From assembly GCF_008831285.2 (NCBI RefSeq), contig NC_045151.1, positions 1,731,544 to 1,795,543 of the forward strand: 64,000 nucleotides of DNA, given 5' to 3'. The notes beneath the pieces were generated by a model. The model did not search any database and was not told the origin of the DNA. It saw only the letters and a program-made list of their open reading frames with translations. The translations under genes and the position numbers were made by a program. The stretch is from Nymphaea colorata (lineage: Eukaryota; Streptophyta; Magnoliopsida; Nymphaeales; Nymphaeaceae). Below are positions 21,369 through 36,100 of this stretch, piece by piece (the stretch's first letter is position 1; each line of letters starts with the position of its first letter).

Positions 21369-24300
21369 GTGGATCTCCAACCAAGCGATGGTACTAGTTT
21401 TTCTGGCAATCACAGTCATAATCGTAAAGTTGTACCTTCATGCACTATGGATGAGTATCATAAACTCTTACCACTTGTTAAAACTCTGTCTGTCTCTATC
21501 AATTTCACAGGTAATACATCTCATCTTCCTTGGATTATCGATTCTGGAGCAAGTCGACACATTTGTGCCGATAGCTCTCTACTTCAAAAACCAACAAATC
21601 GCCAAGTACCTATAAACTTGCCTAATGGACATACAATAACTGTTCATCAATTTAGTGATGTTAAACTACCACCTTTAACTCTTGAAAATTCCTTGCTTAT
21701 TCCCTCTTTTAAAGTGAACCTACTCTGTGAGTCAATTGACCAAAGCACTAAACTGTTCTTAACTTTCTTTCCTACCCATTGTGTCTTGCAGGACCTGGCG
21801 TTGAGGACGACGATTGGTCAGGGTAAAGAAAGAGAAGACATATATGAACTCGATCTAGTGATTTCATCCACAAGCTGCTTTATTGTGTCCTCTTCCCAAG
21901 ATCTCTGGCATATGTGGTTCGGTCATCTTTCTTTTTCTCGTCTTAAACTTGTTGATTCTTATATAGGTTTGAATTGTGATTTGAATTGTGATTTGAATAA
22001 ACAAATTTGTTGTGATACTTGTCATCGCGCAAAACAAACTCGCTTGAAGTTTGATTTAAGTAGTATTGAAACATCAAAGCCTTTTGAAATTAATACATTG
22101 TGATATTTGGGGACCGTACAATCTTACTTGAGCACATTATTTTTTAAGTATAGTTGATGACTATATGAGATCTACGTGGGTTTTTCTAATGAGACATAAA
22201 CATGAAACATTTAATCTCATGAAATTTTTTTTTGTCATGATTAAAAATCAATTTGGAGTCTATATTAGTAATGTGCGCTCAGATAATGGGTTTGAATTTT
22301 TTTTCATATGAAATAAAATCTTTCTTTCAAATGCAAGGAACTTTACAACAACATAGTTGTGTCGCTACTCCACAATAGAATGGAGTAGTAGAGCGAAAAC
22401 ATTTGTGGGAAGAGTGTGTTTTAACAGCAGCTTACTTAATCAACTGCATCCCAACTCCGGTTTTGAAAGGAAAGTCACGTTTAAATTGTTTAACAAAAAA
22501 CCAAACTTCAAGCATTTGTGTATTTTTGGATCACTTTGTTATGCTACAAACAATGACCACAGTAGAGATAAATTTGATTTTAGAGCTCGTAAATGCATAT
22601 TTCTTGGTTACCCTGAAGGACAGAAAGCATATAAAGTATATGATCTAGAAAGTAAAAAGTTTTTTACTAGTCGAGATGTCATTTTCTATGAAACTATTTT
22701 GCCCTTTCAGCAAGAAAGAAAGAATGAAAATATTTTGCCCGTATTGCCTTTGTCAATTACCCAAGTTGACTAAGTTAGTCTCTTGGATAATGTTATTCAT
22801 GATAACAGCAGCCCAAAGACACTTATACCTGAACCAAATCCTAATCCATCAAATGTGTCTGTTGATCATGACCCATTACCGAGGTTGTTCAACCACCTCA
22901 ATCTACTTCATCAAGCTCCATTGCTGAACCAGAGCCCACCGAATCATTAAGAAGATCCACTCGTCCAAAACGGCCAGTTATTTGGATGCGGGATTTCTAT
23001 TTCTCTCTTATTTCGGCTCCCTCGATCAATGGTATCTCGACGTCCAGTAAAATAAAAGGCACCAGGTATCCTCTTTCTAACTTTATTTCACTTTCTCGTT
23101 TCTCTTCTCAATACTCTTGTTTCTTAGCAGCCATAGTGTCCACATCTGAACCAAAAAACCTTTGAAGAGGCAGTTGGACATAGGGAGTGGCGAGAGGCAA
23201 TGAACTCAGAAATTAGTGCACTAAAGGAAAAATACACTTGGACGATGACCACCTTGCCAGAAGGAGTTAAAACCATCGGTTGTAAGTGGGTTTTCAAAAT
23301 CACGTTCAGATCAGATGGTACTATTGAGCGATACAAGGAACGACTGGTTGCCAAAGGTTATTCCCAACAGGAAGGACTCGACTACAATGAGACATTTGCA
23401 CCAGTCACAAAAATGGTAGCTGTCCGAACTTTACTTTCAGTCGTTGTGGCGAATGATTGGTTACTATACCAAATGGATGTGAATAATGTCTTTCTTCATG
23501 GCGATTTACTTGAAGAAGTCTATATGCAAGTTCCACCAGGATATGACCGTAAGGGGGAGAATCTAATATGTAAATTTACATAAATCTCTCTACGGTCTCA
23601 AACAGTCTCATCGAAATTGGTTTCACAAGTTATCGTTGGCACTGGTGGAGTTTGGATTCAGTCAATCAAAGGTTGATCACACATTGTTCACTTACAAACA
23701 AGGTCAATTTTTTGTTATTGTTCTTGTTTATGTGGGCGACCTTATTATTACAGGCAACACCAAGGAGCAGATTGACAAATTTAAGCAGTCTTTATGTCAG
23801 AAATTTCATATGAAAGATCTTGGTACTCTTAAATATTTTTTGGGTCTAGAAATTGCCCGCTCAAGCACAAGAATTTATGTTTCACAACAAAAGTATGCTC
23901 TCTACATTATAAGCAAAACAAGTATGTTGGGTGCCAAGCCAGTAGAATTTTCAATGGAACAAAAGCACGGACTCGACTCCACACAAAGTCTTGCTAAGAG
24001 ATCCGACTATGTATAGAAGACTGGTAGGATGGCTAATCTATTTAAGTATAACAAAGCCCGATATTCAATTTGCAGTTCACTTGTTAAGTCGCTTCATGCA
24101 AACACCACGTGAGATACATCTTCAAGCTGCATTAAAAGTGGTCAAGTATATCAAGTTGAAGTCAGGACAAGGCATTCTACTTAGTAAACAAACTAATCTT
24201 CAAATGAGTGTATTCTGTGACTCTGATTGGGCAGCGTGTCATGAAACGCGAAGGTCAGTAACTGATTATTGTGTTCTTCTTGGTGATTCTCTAATTTCAT

Positions 24301-24536
24301 GGAAGACAAAAAAACAGCCCACAATATCTCGCTCCTCTGCAGAAGCAAAATACAGGGCAATGGCAAATGCAGTATGTGAAGTGACTTGGTTAAAGTTCTT
24401 GTTGATGGATCTAGGCGTGAGACATTCACAACTGGAAAATCTATATTGCGACAATCATGCTGCCATGCATATTGCAGCAAATCCAGTTTTTCACGAACGT
24501 ACCAAGCATATAGATTTAGACTGTCATGTGGTGTGA
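21369..24536 (+). pseudogene. Copia pol region (protease, integrase, RT, RNase H), broken
   Basis: Protease WIIDSGASRHIC and the GAG-pre-integrase finger (LWHMWFGHL...CDTCHRAKQTRL) are in one frame at 21369-22103. The integrase core at 22104-22450 has several stops and frame changes (fragments WGPY and SDNGFEF). An integrase C-terminal segment with FGSLCYAT and RARKCIFLGYP is at about 22403-22740. Reverse transcriptase resumes at 23200-23583 (GCKWVFKI, RLVAKGYSQQEG) and continues in another frame at 23636-24016, where the catalytic motif reads YVGD instead of YVDD. RNase H is at 23991-24536 (CDSDWAAC, SWKTKKQPTISRSSAEA). A purine tract GAGGGGAAG precedes the 3' LTR. Confidence 0.88.
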
Positions 24537-24691
24537 GAAAAAATAAATCAAGGTTTAGTGAGAACCAGTTACATTAAGAGCAAAGATCAGCTGGCAGAGA
24601 CTTATTCACTAAGGCTTTAGGCAAGGAATCATTTAATTATCTTCTATCCAAACTAAGCGTACGAAATCTCTACGCTCAGTTTGAGGGGAAG

Positions 24692-25014
24692 TGTTAAAAA
24701 AAAAGATTTTCTTTATCTCATCTCCTCCTTATTTGCTGCTTATCTTAACGATAAACATTTCATTTGGATGAACTTGCGTAAAGAGAGCATTGGATGAACT
24801 CGAAAGTTGTGAGATAAGATGAGCCAAAGGTTGTTGAAATCGTGTACAAATTTTTTGTATATAACTATGAAAGATCAATCAAAAGAAATATACTATTCTC
24901 TTCCTCTCGTCTCTTCTCTCTCTCTATTTCCCTTTTCTCCCTTTTCTCTGCGCCCAACTCGTTTCTCTATCCTTGATCTCGTTCAGCGCTTGTCTCGTCT
25001 CTTTCTTTTTCACA
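24692..25014 (+). repeat. 3' LTR of the copia element
   Basis: 323 bp, TGTTAAAA...TTTTTCACA, with a single copy of the TATATAA-containing unit. Scattered substitutions relative to the 5' LTR indicate an older insertion than the gypsy element. Confidence 0.92.
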
Positions 25015-25672
25015 TAGATATCCAACTGAGATGAAAAGCCTGTGAGAGCTGACGCTTCGGAAAGTAGAATTCGATCGTACAAAGACACCCTGAAAGATTA
25101 TAAAGTAAAAGTTTTCATGATTTTGCTCAATCACGTAGATGCATCTATTTTCAATAATGAACTGCCAATTTATTAATGCTTTAGAATCCTTATCAGCAAG
25201 GGAGGGAGAAAACGAGCCCTTGATTTACATATTTTTGCCAAACAAACTAAACAAAAAATTTAAAACATGTACAAGTTCAAAAAACTAGCTTCTATATATC
25301 ATGCAATAGGAAGTTCTGAGATCCTAAGCACAAAATTATCTTCATTTCACAGTCATGGACTCCTAGATATTGGCTGCTCGACAAGTGAAATGAATTCCCT
25401 CAAGTTTTTTTGTAATGAGATGATCACAATATCCCTTGTCAGACTCATTTTGCTTCATATGATGATCTTCCCATTACACCAACTCCTGTGAAGATATATT
25501 CTGATTCTCTGCAATCATTGGGAATGATCTCTTCTCTCTCTCCCTCTCTTCACGCGTGTTCATTTTGAAACTGACCTAAGCCGTGCTCCGTGTGTTGAAT
25601 TACATGTCTCCCAAGGGATTATTACTGTCTGCATTTAAAAATGTTATCCATTAAGGCAATATGGCACAGAGG
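25015..25672. other. Intergenic DNA, nothing recognised
   Basis: AT-rich sequence without a gene or defined repeat. Confidence 0.4.
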
Positions 25673-25904
25673 TAAGGATGTGAATGGATCAGAATCAAAT
25701 CTGATGTATGCTCACATATTCAGATACTTATTTAAAACTAAATCAGATCCAAATTAAGTACAAATCCGAATAATGAATATGATCAAATAACATTTGTTAA
25801 ATCAGAATCCAATCCGATTTATTGATTTAGTGTTTCATATCAATTTTTTTTTTAAAACAGTTTGATCAGATATCCAATCAAAATCAGATATATTGACATC
25901 CCTT
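25673..25904. mobile_element. Family C hAT-like short element (copy C2), degraded
   Basis: 232 bp running from TAAGGATGTGAATGGATC to ATATTGACATCCCTT, so the ends are inverted copies of about 10 bp. The interior repeats AATCAGATCC/AATCCGAATAATG-type words. The flanks CACAGAGG and CACATGGA agree at 5 of 8 positions, so the target duplication is only suggestive. Confidence 0.5.
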
Positions 25905-26993
25905 CACATGGATATATAATCCTTTTGAAATTTCCCAAAATTTTTAATGTAATATTGGTTCTCCTAAAAATGACTTGACATGAAAGCATGAAAGGATCTA
26001 TATTATTTGCAATATGACTCAGGGTAGTTGTGTCATAAAACAATTCTATTTTTCTCCTCATTCAATGTTTTGCTGAACATAATCACTTATCCGTTGAGCA
26101 TTTAATGAAAAGAGAGATGAGGTACAAATAGAGTTATTTATCTCAAACAGAGATGAGGTACAAATAGAGTTATTTATCTCAAACAGTAGTTATGGCCTAA
26201 TTCTGCCATGTCTAATATTGTGTTGATAAAATTTGCAGGAAATTTTGAGCTTGAAAAACCTTGCAAATAAAATATTTGAACAACTTTTATTGGGAAAACA
26301 GATCTGAATTTGCACATATTTAGATGCAATACGGATATAAAACTTCGTCTGCTATGATAATACAAAGCTTCTTCACCTCCTTTTTTTTTCATCTATTAAA
26401 ACTACATTATATTTTCAGTATCTGTAAAAAAGACGAATACCCCAAAAAAGGTTATTGATCGTTTATGACTATTCTGGCTTGAGAAACCGAGCTAATAAGA
26501 GCTACTATATGTCACATAGCATTCTTCCTTCAACGAAGTAAACTTTTTCTATCAAGCTGCAAAGTAAATCTCATCAGTGCTTGTTCATACAAATGAAGGT
26601 GCTCAAACAATGAAACTTGCAATATGCAGCAAATAATAGATTAAAGGAGAACAAAAATAACGAGAAGCAAGTAACGGACAAAGCCACCATGAATATTATA
26701 ACATTCCTGCAAATTGGGAATTAATCGTGAGTGCTGCTTACCAAATTGGTATTACAAAAAGTGAACGGAGAAAAGCTCACTAGAAAACCGAGGGTAGGTA
26801 TTTGTGGATTATGAATATAATACAACAGACATTCTTGCCTTTCCTGTCATTAAGATTACTGGTATTGCGCCCTTCATATATGTAAGATTGTAGCGGTAGT
26901 TTCTTCCTCATGTTTTCAGGTGCTCATTTGTAATCTCGCATATCATAGCTCTGAATTCAGCACAGGCTCCAGCTCTAGCTTTGATTCTGCCTT
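25905..26993. other. Downstream region of the WVD2-like gene, with a 36-bp tandem repeat
   Basis: A 36-bp unit (GAGATGAGGTACAAATAGAG and on) occurs twice without change at 26114-26149 and 26150-26185. The part nearest the stop codon, roughly 26700-26993, is likely the gene's 3' UTR on the minus strand; its end is not visible. Confidence 0.5.
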
Positions 26994-29900
26994 CTATTCC
27001 TGCTCCATTTCAGGTCGGGTTTGGACAACAGGATCAAATGCTTCGCTTTCAGTTGTGGCAACCACAACAGAATCCATGTGCTCCAGATTAGACGAGTGAT
27101 TTGTTGAATCAGTATCATGCTTGATATCATGTGTTTTCTCTGAAGGAAGTCTCGGGAGAGATCTTCGTTGTGGCCTCTTGGAATCTTTCCCTATGTGGAG
27201 GCTACCATTAGCTGTCTTGGTCTCGTCCAGGCTCAGGCGTTCCACCGTGCAAGACTGAACTGCATTCCCATCATCATCACCTGCTTCATTAAAACTCTTG
27301 TGCCGGCCTAACTTTGGTGATCTTGGTCGTGTTGGTGGTATCTGCATCGTCAGTCTCTATTATAAGCACTTCAATTGTGAGGCTATGACTAGGAATACAC
27401 AACATCACAAGGCAAGAAGTAGCTATAGCAAGTTACTTTTATATGGACTGCTAGCAGCTTCAACTGAATAAAAATGCACTAAGACAGGCAGCAATACTCC
27501 AACTCAGGATGACCAAGTTATTTCCAAGACTGACAAGAACCTGAACTCCCTAAAGACTTTGTGAAGTTACCGTACGATTTATTGGACATATTCTGTTTTT
27601 GCCCATCTATTTCCGTGAACTGTAAGTTTTATTGAATTTCATGTTCCTTCATCAACACTTTTCCTTCCAATTCCCTGCCCCTAACATGACCAAAGAAGAA
27701 ATTCCATTGTTCCTTGCATCACACTGACAAAGTAAAAAGAAAGCCAATGACGTAGTCCATTTTTTTTACATATTTTACTTTCTTGCAGAATCAACTGAGA
27801 TGGATGCATTTCATAAACAAAACATGACAAATCTATAATAAAATTGGTATTTTTCAAGTGTAACTAAGCTTATATAAAATTTTAATTGTTAACTCTCAGA
27901 ATTTTTTGCTTATGAAATTCATTCAGTGTGCCTAGGAAATACAATTTTTATATTGATTTTCATAGTTTTAGACATGAAAAGCACATCGACATAAATTATT
28001 TTTTAAAAAAATGTAAAAATTTGTGACTGGATGAGCCAGCCGACTGGTCCTGCTCATTTCTCCGAGCAAGAAAAATCGTTTATGAAAATATAAAGGACAT
28101 GTTTTTGTCACAGAGAGAGAAAGAGAGAGAGATGCCTTAAACTAGTACCATCTTGAGACTGGTTTACTTTTACCACTCCATAAAATTTGAGGGTAGAAAA
28201 AAATGTGATAGCAAATCTCATCTATAGGCAAAGGTAGAGCTAAGAGATCTGGCACAACGATATTACAACTATGTTTTATAACATCCTAGGCAACAAACTA
28301 AAGTCACTTTGAAGTTTGAACTGTCAGTCAGACTTGACCACTAATTCCAATAGGCAAATGCATAAAATATGCATCGAGTGGTCAGGAGGCTGTTAACTTC
28401 AGCGGCAGAGCCGGAAGGGTGGGCAGGGGCCAATGCACCCTCTGAAGTTTTGAAAAATAATTTTTAAATAGTAATTTTCTTAAATTTCAGTTTGCCCCTT
28501 TAAACTTTTGAAACAATCCAGTTGGCCCCCAAGAAGAAAATTTTAACATTTTATTTAATGGGTCATTGAATTGTTCAGCCCCTTCCAAAAATCAAATCCT
28601 GGCTCTGTCCCTGGATAAATTCTATTTAATAGCTTGGAATAATGAGTATGCAAAAAACTCAATTGGACAATTGAAACTTGAAAAGCTGAACTTCACAAAC
28701 ACAAGGCAAGGCAACCACATCAAGGTTAAAGGACTTTGGATTCACAGTCCCAAGAACATGAAATGCAAATTAAGTCATTTCACACACACATACATATGGA
28801 AGTTGATCTTACATTCTTGACAGCAATGCACTACCTTCCACATGTTTTTCATAAAAATTATTCAGGACACAAATGCATTTGATTGAGTTAAACACAATGC
28901 ATTTCAAATCTGGTTTAGATTTAACAAGCCAAAAGAACTAAGCATCATCAGACATCAGGTCTGATTTAAACATGAAACTTGCAGTTGTTTCCTATATTTT
29001 TAAGACAAAGATAAAATTGATGAAGTTAAGTTCTTAAAGAACTTGTGGATCTTGATAGAGAGATAGAGGAGGGTGGTATCCCTTTCTTCCCCTCTTTTTC
29101 TTTGTTTGAGAAAATAGTGGGAGAGGAGAGATCTGCAGAGAGAGAAGAGGAGAGTGGTCACCCTCTAATTCCTTCTTCCTCTGCATGTGATACAGAGGAA
29201 ACACAGGGAAATAACACTCCATTCCATCTATCTTCTTTTTCTCTTTCTTCCCTCCCCTTTCCTTTTCCTTTGGATGGTACAAAGATTAATTCCATGTTTA
29301 AAAAGCGAGAGAGAGAGAGAGAGAGCAACATTGATAGCCTAACAGCCGCTACAACACATCACATCATTATATTCCATAAAGGTGCAAACTTGCTTTCCTC
29401 TGCTTAAAACATGAAGAATAACTAACGAATATTACACTGCAAAATGTCAGGAGAAACAAGGGCCTGCAATCTTAGTGTAGGATCAGTTCTAATAATGCTT
29501 CCTACAACTGTAATAAAATCAGTAGTTATTATGACCATAAAGATCGAATATGTTCTCTCCCAGATAATGTTTATTTACATATGGAACTTGACTAAGTTGA
29601 TGGGATTTCTTTTGCACCACGACTCTCAGAAAGCCACAATAACCCATCCCTTAATAATATATCCACTCGACATGCCTATAGGGTTGGAAAAGTAAAGGAC
29701 AGCAGGTCCTTTGCTCCCTTGCTAATCGAAGGTGCTTTCACAGCATAGATAGTGGACATTTAAAAGGACTAGGGACCACCAAGGCTGGAACTAGGTGGGC
29801 CAAAAAGGTAAATGAAAGAAAGAAGAAGAAGAACAACAACAACAACAACAAAGAAAGGCAAAAGTAAAGATGAAGAAAAAAGGAATTCCAAAACAAATTT

Positions 29901-32660
29901 TTTTCACTTGGTCACTAGGTGACCCAGCATAGTCATGAAGATGACCACTTACAACCTAGGCACGCTTTTGACTATTAGGTTCCCTCTCTGAGAAGAAAAC
30001 CCACAAAGAAATTACTGCAACCAAGTAAATGGAGGATAAAACACAAAATTTCTCATAGTTTCCGTAGGCTCAAAAAAAGCTCAAATAGCCTTCATCATCT
30101 TCTGCACTATAATTCCCCAGTCTTTGTGTCCATCTGTTTTGCTCTAGTTAATAGGACTCCAATTAGCATAAAAAAATAAGAATACCCCAGCCAGGCCATG
30201 TTAACATAATCTAGGCTCAGGAAACTAATACATATATCAACAACCCTCCCTCCTCCTCATCCTTGGAGATTAATGCCATCATTCACAGAAAGGTATTGAA
30301 AGGGTTCCAGGATGCTTAGGTAAGGTACCAGGTCCACTAATAACTGTGGCATCAAAATACTAATTAAAGAAAAACCATAATTCTTTTCCTCATAGTTGAT
30401 GCTTAACCTCATCTAAAAGATAACTCCAGTGTAGGAAAATAGTCAGATGAGGGCCACATTATGTTAAACTTCTGCCGAAGCTTGAACATGGACAGGTCTG
30501 TGTGTAACCAGAGAATAAGGTCAAACACAGTTGGTTCCGATAAAACCTACAAATACAGAAAATCCTACACCTGAACATTTTTACTGTGTGGGCACCACAT
30601 GAAACGGTGTCTTCTGTAGTTCATCAAAGAACATTGTTATCAGAGCTTTAAATACAGAATCTGGAAAACATGGCATGAGCTTAAACTTCTGGTGAAACGG
30701 TCAAGTGGTGGAATTTTCTGCCCTTCAGTACAGTAGCGGAACAAAGCACCAAAAAATTTCAGCTGCAAATTTCTTTTGTTTCCCAATCGTTCTCTACAAT
30801 CAACAAGCCAAATGAACTTTAGCAGCTTTCTCTAATTGACACTTAATTCTACTCCATAGTCCATAGTTAATCAACTTTGAAACTATTCTCTCACTCATAC
30901 AAAAACATGACAACCTAGTGATTTGCATTCATGAAGGTATAAGGAAAATAAAAGTGTTCATTGTTTAACAAAATTCAGTTGCATATATTAGATGATAGTT
31001 GCCAACATCATCGACAATTTGAAATATGACCACTAAAGGCAATTTCTAGAGAATTGTAACTTTCACAATGTCTTAAAGAGAAATTCGTGATCTTTTTTGC
31101 TTCTCTGAAATTTAACTTGCATGTTTCTTCTATTTCATTCTGTGTCTTTGGCATGATTTTGTATTTTTACTTTCACACAGCAGGTTTTTCTGAGGGAAGA
31201 CAATTCAATTACAAAACTAACAGGAAAAACCTATTTATGAACATCCCAATACTGTAGTCGGACACTTCCATAAATGGGCCATGATCAACAATTCATGACA
31301 ATCAAATTGCTTGGATCTTTAGATGAGAATGTTCCTTGAACAACCAAACTAATTCAAAAGATCAAAAGAGATGGCTTGAAACCCTTCTCTCAAGCATGAA
31401 GTAACCAATCCATACAATTTCAGGAATCATGTTGTAGAAATTGCATGTTCTTCAAGAACTGATGAAAAATATCTATCTTAGATTCTTAGAGAATGTATGC
31501 CCAGCCATCCTTGTGAACCAAGGTCCATAATTTGGCTTAGATCACGAGATAGCATTCCCCATAAAAGCAACATAGCTCCATAACTCAAGGGGTCAAAAGA
31601 AATGGAGCAGAGTCCTCTAAAACACAAGGGCCCTTCTCTTAAGCACAAGAATAATGTTTTAGAAATTGCATTAACCTGATAACAGATAAAATTTAGATGC
31701 TTAAGGAAATACAAAGGAGAACTACAGCAGGAAAAAAGAATGCACAATTTGCTTGGTGCTTTCATGTCACCCCATTTAACAGTTTTATTTCCGCAATACA
31801 TGTGCAATATGGATAAATAAGAAAAGCTAAACCAAAGCACCAAACCAGGAGGCTAAAGCCGTCAGCATGGTTATATCAAGGAAGAAAGATTCTTGCAATT
31901 AACTTAGCAACAGAAATACTGCTATCAGCAAAGAAAAAGTTAATATCAATTCTCCTAAGTGTATGAGTTGGATACAGAATAATGTCTGGACATGTATTAG
32001 CCATTATATAGTCTTGCAGCAATTTAGGTTATAGCTACCACTAGAGAAAGGAGAGGGCACATAATAATTCTGAACAGACATAAGAGACAAAGCAGCACTA
32101 CAATTTTGGTCTTCTGAAAAATCATGTTGGGCACAAAGAAGAACAGCTAGGGGCTCTTCCCGTCCTTTTTTCTTGAATAACTACTTTTGCAGATTTCCCA
32201 TTAGGATATCCAGATTGGTGCTGCAACTTGTGTAAAGTCTTGCCGTCATCATTGAGACATGCAAAAATTTAAGTGAAACAGCAGTATGAAACAAGAACAT
32301 GTCATGATTATACAATATTAACCTTCTTCAGTTCAACTTTTGGAGGAGGTGGTTCCTGGTAGAAACTTGGCATTGGAGTTGCTTTGAATATCATGCTCTT
32401 CCTAAGCATCTTAATCTCTGCTTCCTGAGTCTCCTGCACACAGGATAATGCATATAGTGACTACAGAAAATACGTGATTACTCAAGGTGACCAAAATTTG
32501 ATCAGAAAAAACAAAATATAACCTTGCATTTGGCTTGCAGGGAACTCCTTTCAGCTTCCTTTGCATGGTTCTTTTCCTCAAGTTTTGAATAGAACTAGTA
32601 AGCAATGGTGAAGCTAATATTAGATCAACTATTCCTTCTATTGGAGGCACATTCAAGCAC

Positions 32661-32713
<53 letters not shown>

Positions 32714-33099
32714 CTTCCATCATGCACAGACACATGGACACCCAATGAAAAGTTGTGACAAGGACCCACCTAGGCCACCAATGCTACCTACGCATGAGTC
32801 TAATGTGAGGCATCTCAATAGCAGCAGGGAATGAAGTAGTTTGGAAGTATTTTTCCCCTCTTTCTTTTATATGTAAAAGAAAAATTACAATAGGTTTATG
32901 AAAGTTTCATTTTTTCTATTTCCAAATGTTATTTAACTTTTCTGATGTTCATTTTTTAACACCTTTGGACTACAAGAGGACCACAACTAGTCATTCCTGG
33001 TCTGGTCTGGGCTTTTTAAAGGCTGTGTAACTTAGACATTGACTGGTGATTTGACTACTTAGGATGTGTATGCCATATATATAAATATGTGTGTGTGTG

Positions 33100-33172
<73 letters not shown>

Positions 33173-36100
33173 GTCACAGAAAACACGTTTTTTTCAAAAA
33201 AAAAAAAGCGATAAATTAAATGGTTGTTTAAAACTTAAAAATAAGTTTTTTCGAAAAAAAATTAAAAACTTTTTCTTGCGGTTTTTTTCATTTTTTTCGT
33301 TCTTTTCAGTTTTTTTAATGCCAAACAGTTTTTTTGTCATTTTTCTATTTTTTATTTATTGCAAATGTACTTATCTTTTGATGATTGTGTTATTAGCTTC
33401 TCACTTATTTTATTTTTCCCCCATTTTTATTTTTTTAATATTTTTAAAAATTTACCGTATTTTTCCCATATTTTTCCCTTTTTTTAAGCTTGCCGTATTA
33501 TACCCGAGAAAAAACCTCAACATTTAAAACTTTGATACGTTATTTGTTATATATATATATAGTGTGCCACAAGTTTAATGTGTCTCGGTGTTTCCCACCT
33601 TAATACATTCGATCAACTGATTGAGACCAAAATAATTTGATGGATATAATCTACATAGCTTACTTAACAAATAAGAACCTTTGAAATGCATTATTCCGAA
33701 GCAGAAAAAAGGAAAATCAAGGGAAACAAAAATCAAAGTCCCATAATGCATCAAAATTTGATTGATTGAAAAGAACATACTTTCATTTCAAAAAATCATG
33801 GTCCAAAGAATAATTTGGAACAAGAAGCTATGTTGAATTTAGACGTAAGAAAATTACGAAACTAACACGTTTGAAAAAAGTACCACTATTTTGTGTTTCA
33901 AAGGTGCAACTTGTGTGAAGATAGGGGTTGCATCATAAGTTAAACACGATCTTCTATAGTTACACCCATGAAACTAGTTTCAGAGTTAGTTTCATATCAG
34001 AAAACCCGATAATCATAACATGTATTCTACCATATCATTTAAACATCCTTTGTGTGCTACTCATTATCCTAAATAAGTAATCACAAGAATACTGCTGAGA
34101 AAACATTGAAAAAGTAAAAGAATACTCACCTCCTTTCTTTTCTCAGCTCTCTCATTACATTTAAAATTGAAACTATATGAGGGAGTAGTGCTAACTCTCC
34201 GAGGTTTAGAACCTTCATTGTTGAGGTACCTAAATGTGCTTAAGGGTCCACTTTCATGATCAGCCAGACAGAACAAGACATTGTCCGTAAGAGGTACAAA
34301 TAGTAGGGCATCTTTTACCACAAACACCAATGCTAATAATAAGCCAAAGTAAGCATTATGACAGACCTAATATAATCAAGTAAAGAAAAGGTTATTGTAA
34401 GATTAATTTTAAAAGTCGGCATTTATAGAAGCTGTTTTCAAAAACTATGTGTAATAAGATGTACAGGCAAAAAAGCTTTTACCCTCTTGAGTTTGCTACA
34501 TAACTTCAGAGGAACAATATAAATATTGGTATTGGAGCCACATGGGTTTCCTAAAAGTACGATGTATCAGTGGACGCAATACCCTGTGTCTAACTATCAG
34601 TACTCTTAAAATATTTTATTTTAGAAAAAGTATGTCAAGTTGTCAACAATATGGGCTGTGGCTGCCAATTTGGCCAACTCAGGCCCTACATCGGCTGATC
34701 TTCTGAAGGCACTGCATCAGTGTTTGCATCATTGCATTGAAAGGATGATACACATCATATCGACAACAATGCTTGAGAGTTTGAGCCTTTTTTGTTTACC
34801 AATAGACCATGAGATACATGAAAAAGTGAATTGGTTCCTGATCTCCAGAATTTACCATGCAAACCTTTATATGACCAAAATAACCAGATAATAACAAAAA
34901 AGATAAAAACCACCAGAAGACTTTCAAAATTCGACTTTTCTTTGGGTTTGTAACTTGTATGAAAAGTGGATAATGGAACAATATAAAGACAAAAAAGATT
35001 GCAAGCAAGAGGATACGATGATGAAGACTCTGCATCTTCTTCAACTTTGAAAGGTGACCCTTGTTTTAAGGGCTTCAACTTGGTCTGTTCTCTGAAGCAA
35101 TAGGTGATGAATAAGAACCAAAAAGAAAGTGAGATTTATATGACCTACCAGAACACCAGTTGGTAGACAAAATCTTAGTGGGAAAACCTAAAAGTATGTA
35201 AAAGAGACTTACTTGGAGCCATCGGGTTGTAAAACCTTGGAGGTGGACAACGTTGAGACAGATTTTCCAAGTTTCTGTCAGAAGAAAATGGGTGAAATTA
35301 AAACGACCATATCATCATGGAAAACTCTGTTCTTCAGCGAAAGCAACATATAAAAGCATGTCGTAGTTTATAGGTGTTCCTCTAAGCCAAGAGGCAGAAA
35401 GAAAAACAGCCGCTTAAGAAAGTACGGGTAGAGGACCAAACACATGAACAGGTGTACTTGAGATTGTATGCGCAGGCTCTGATTCAATATGCAGATCTAC
35501 CCCATTGCCTTCAAAATCACCCAATCAATGGGCGACCTAGTGTTCCTATGATGGAGAGAAGTGTGCCTCGCATGTGCAACTAATGTGCATGAACCATTTG
35601 AAGCAGGAGAAGCTGCATCGCAGGACCACTTTAGTACACTTGACCTTTTTTTCAAAATTTACCCCAACCTTAGATCTTCGCAGCTTTTCATCAATAGGCA
35701 ATGCAGATTTGTTACTTTCCTGATTCCGGCATTTGTAGCTTCAGGTTTTTGGGATGATCAGAGTGGTTAGCTCTACTATCCTACATTACATATGCCTTAC
35801 AAGCCCCCTAGCCCGATGCTGAGTATAATAACCGAACTAACTAAACGGGAATCCAACATGTTAGGAGGACATTATAAAGGTAAACAATATAAACCAAAGA
35901 TGAAAAGCAGAGACATAATTCTATGACCAAATGGTAAATTTTTAATATTTTATGGGAGAGATAGAACCCTATGGGTTATTCGCTGTTGATGGTCTCAGAA
36001 GGCATGGTAAAAAATCCATCTCCCGCAATGGATTTTAGATGAATAACACCGACTATATATGAGAGATTAACTAAAAATCCATATATCACCTTAGCAGGGC

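Larger units (their letters stand above)
19585..25014 (+). mobile_element. Ty1/copia LTR retrotransposon, defective
   Basis: 5430-bp element bounded by TGTTAAAA...TTTTTCACA LTRs and a perfect 5-bp target duplication TAGAT (19580-19584 and 25015-25019). The 5' LTR is 392 bp and the 3' LTR 323 bp; most of the difference is a 78-bp tandem duplication in the 5' copy. Integrase precedes reverse transcriptase and RNase H, the Ty1/copia order. Pol is fragmented and no gag is recognisable, so the copy cannot be autonomous. Confidence 0.93.
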
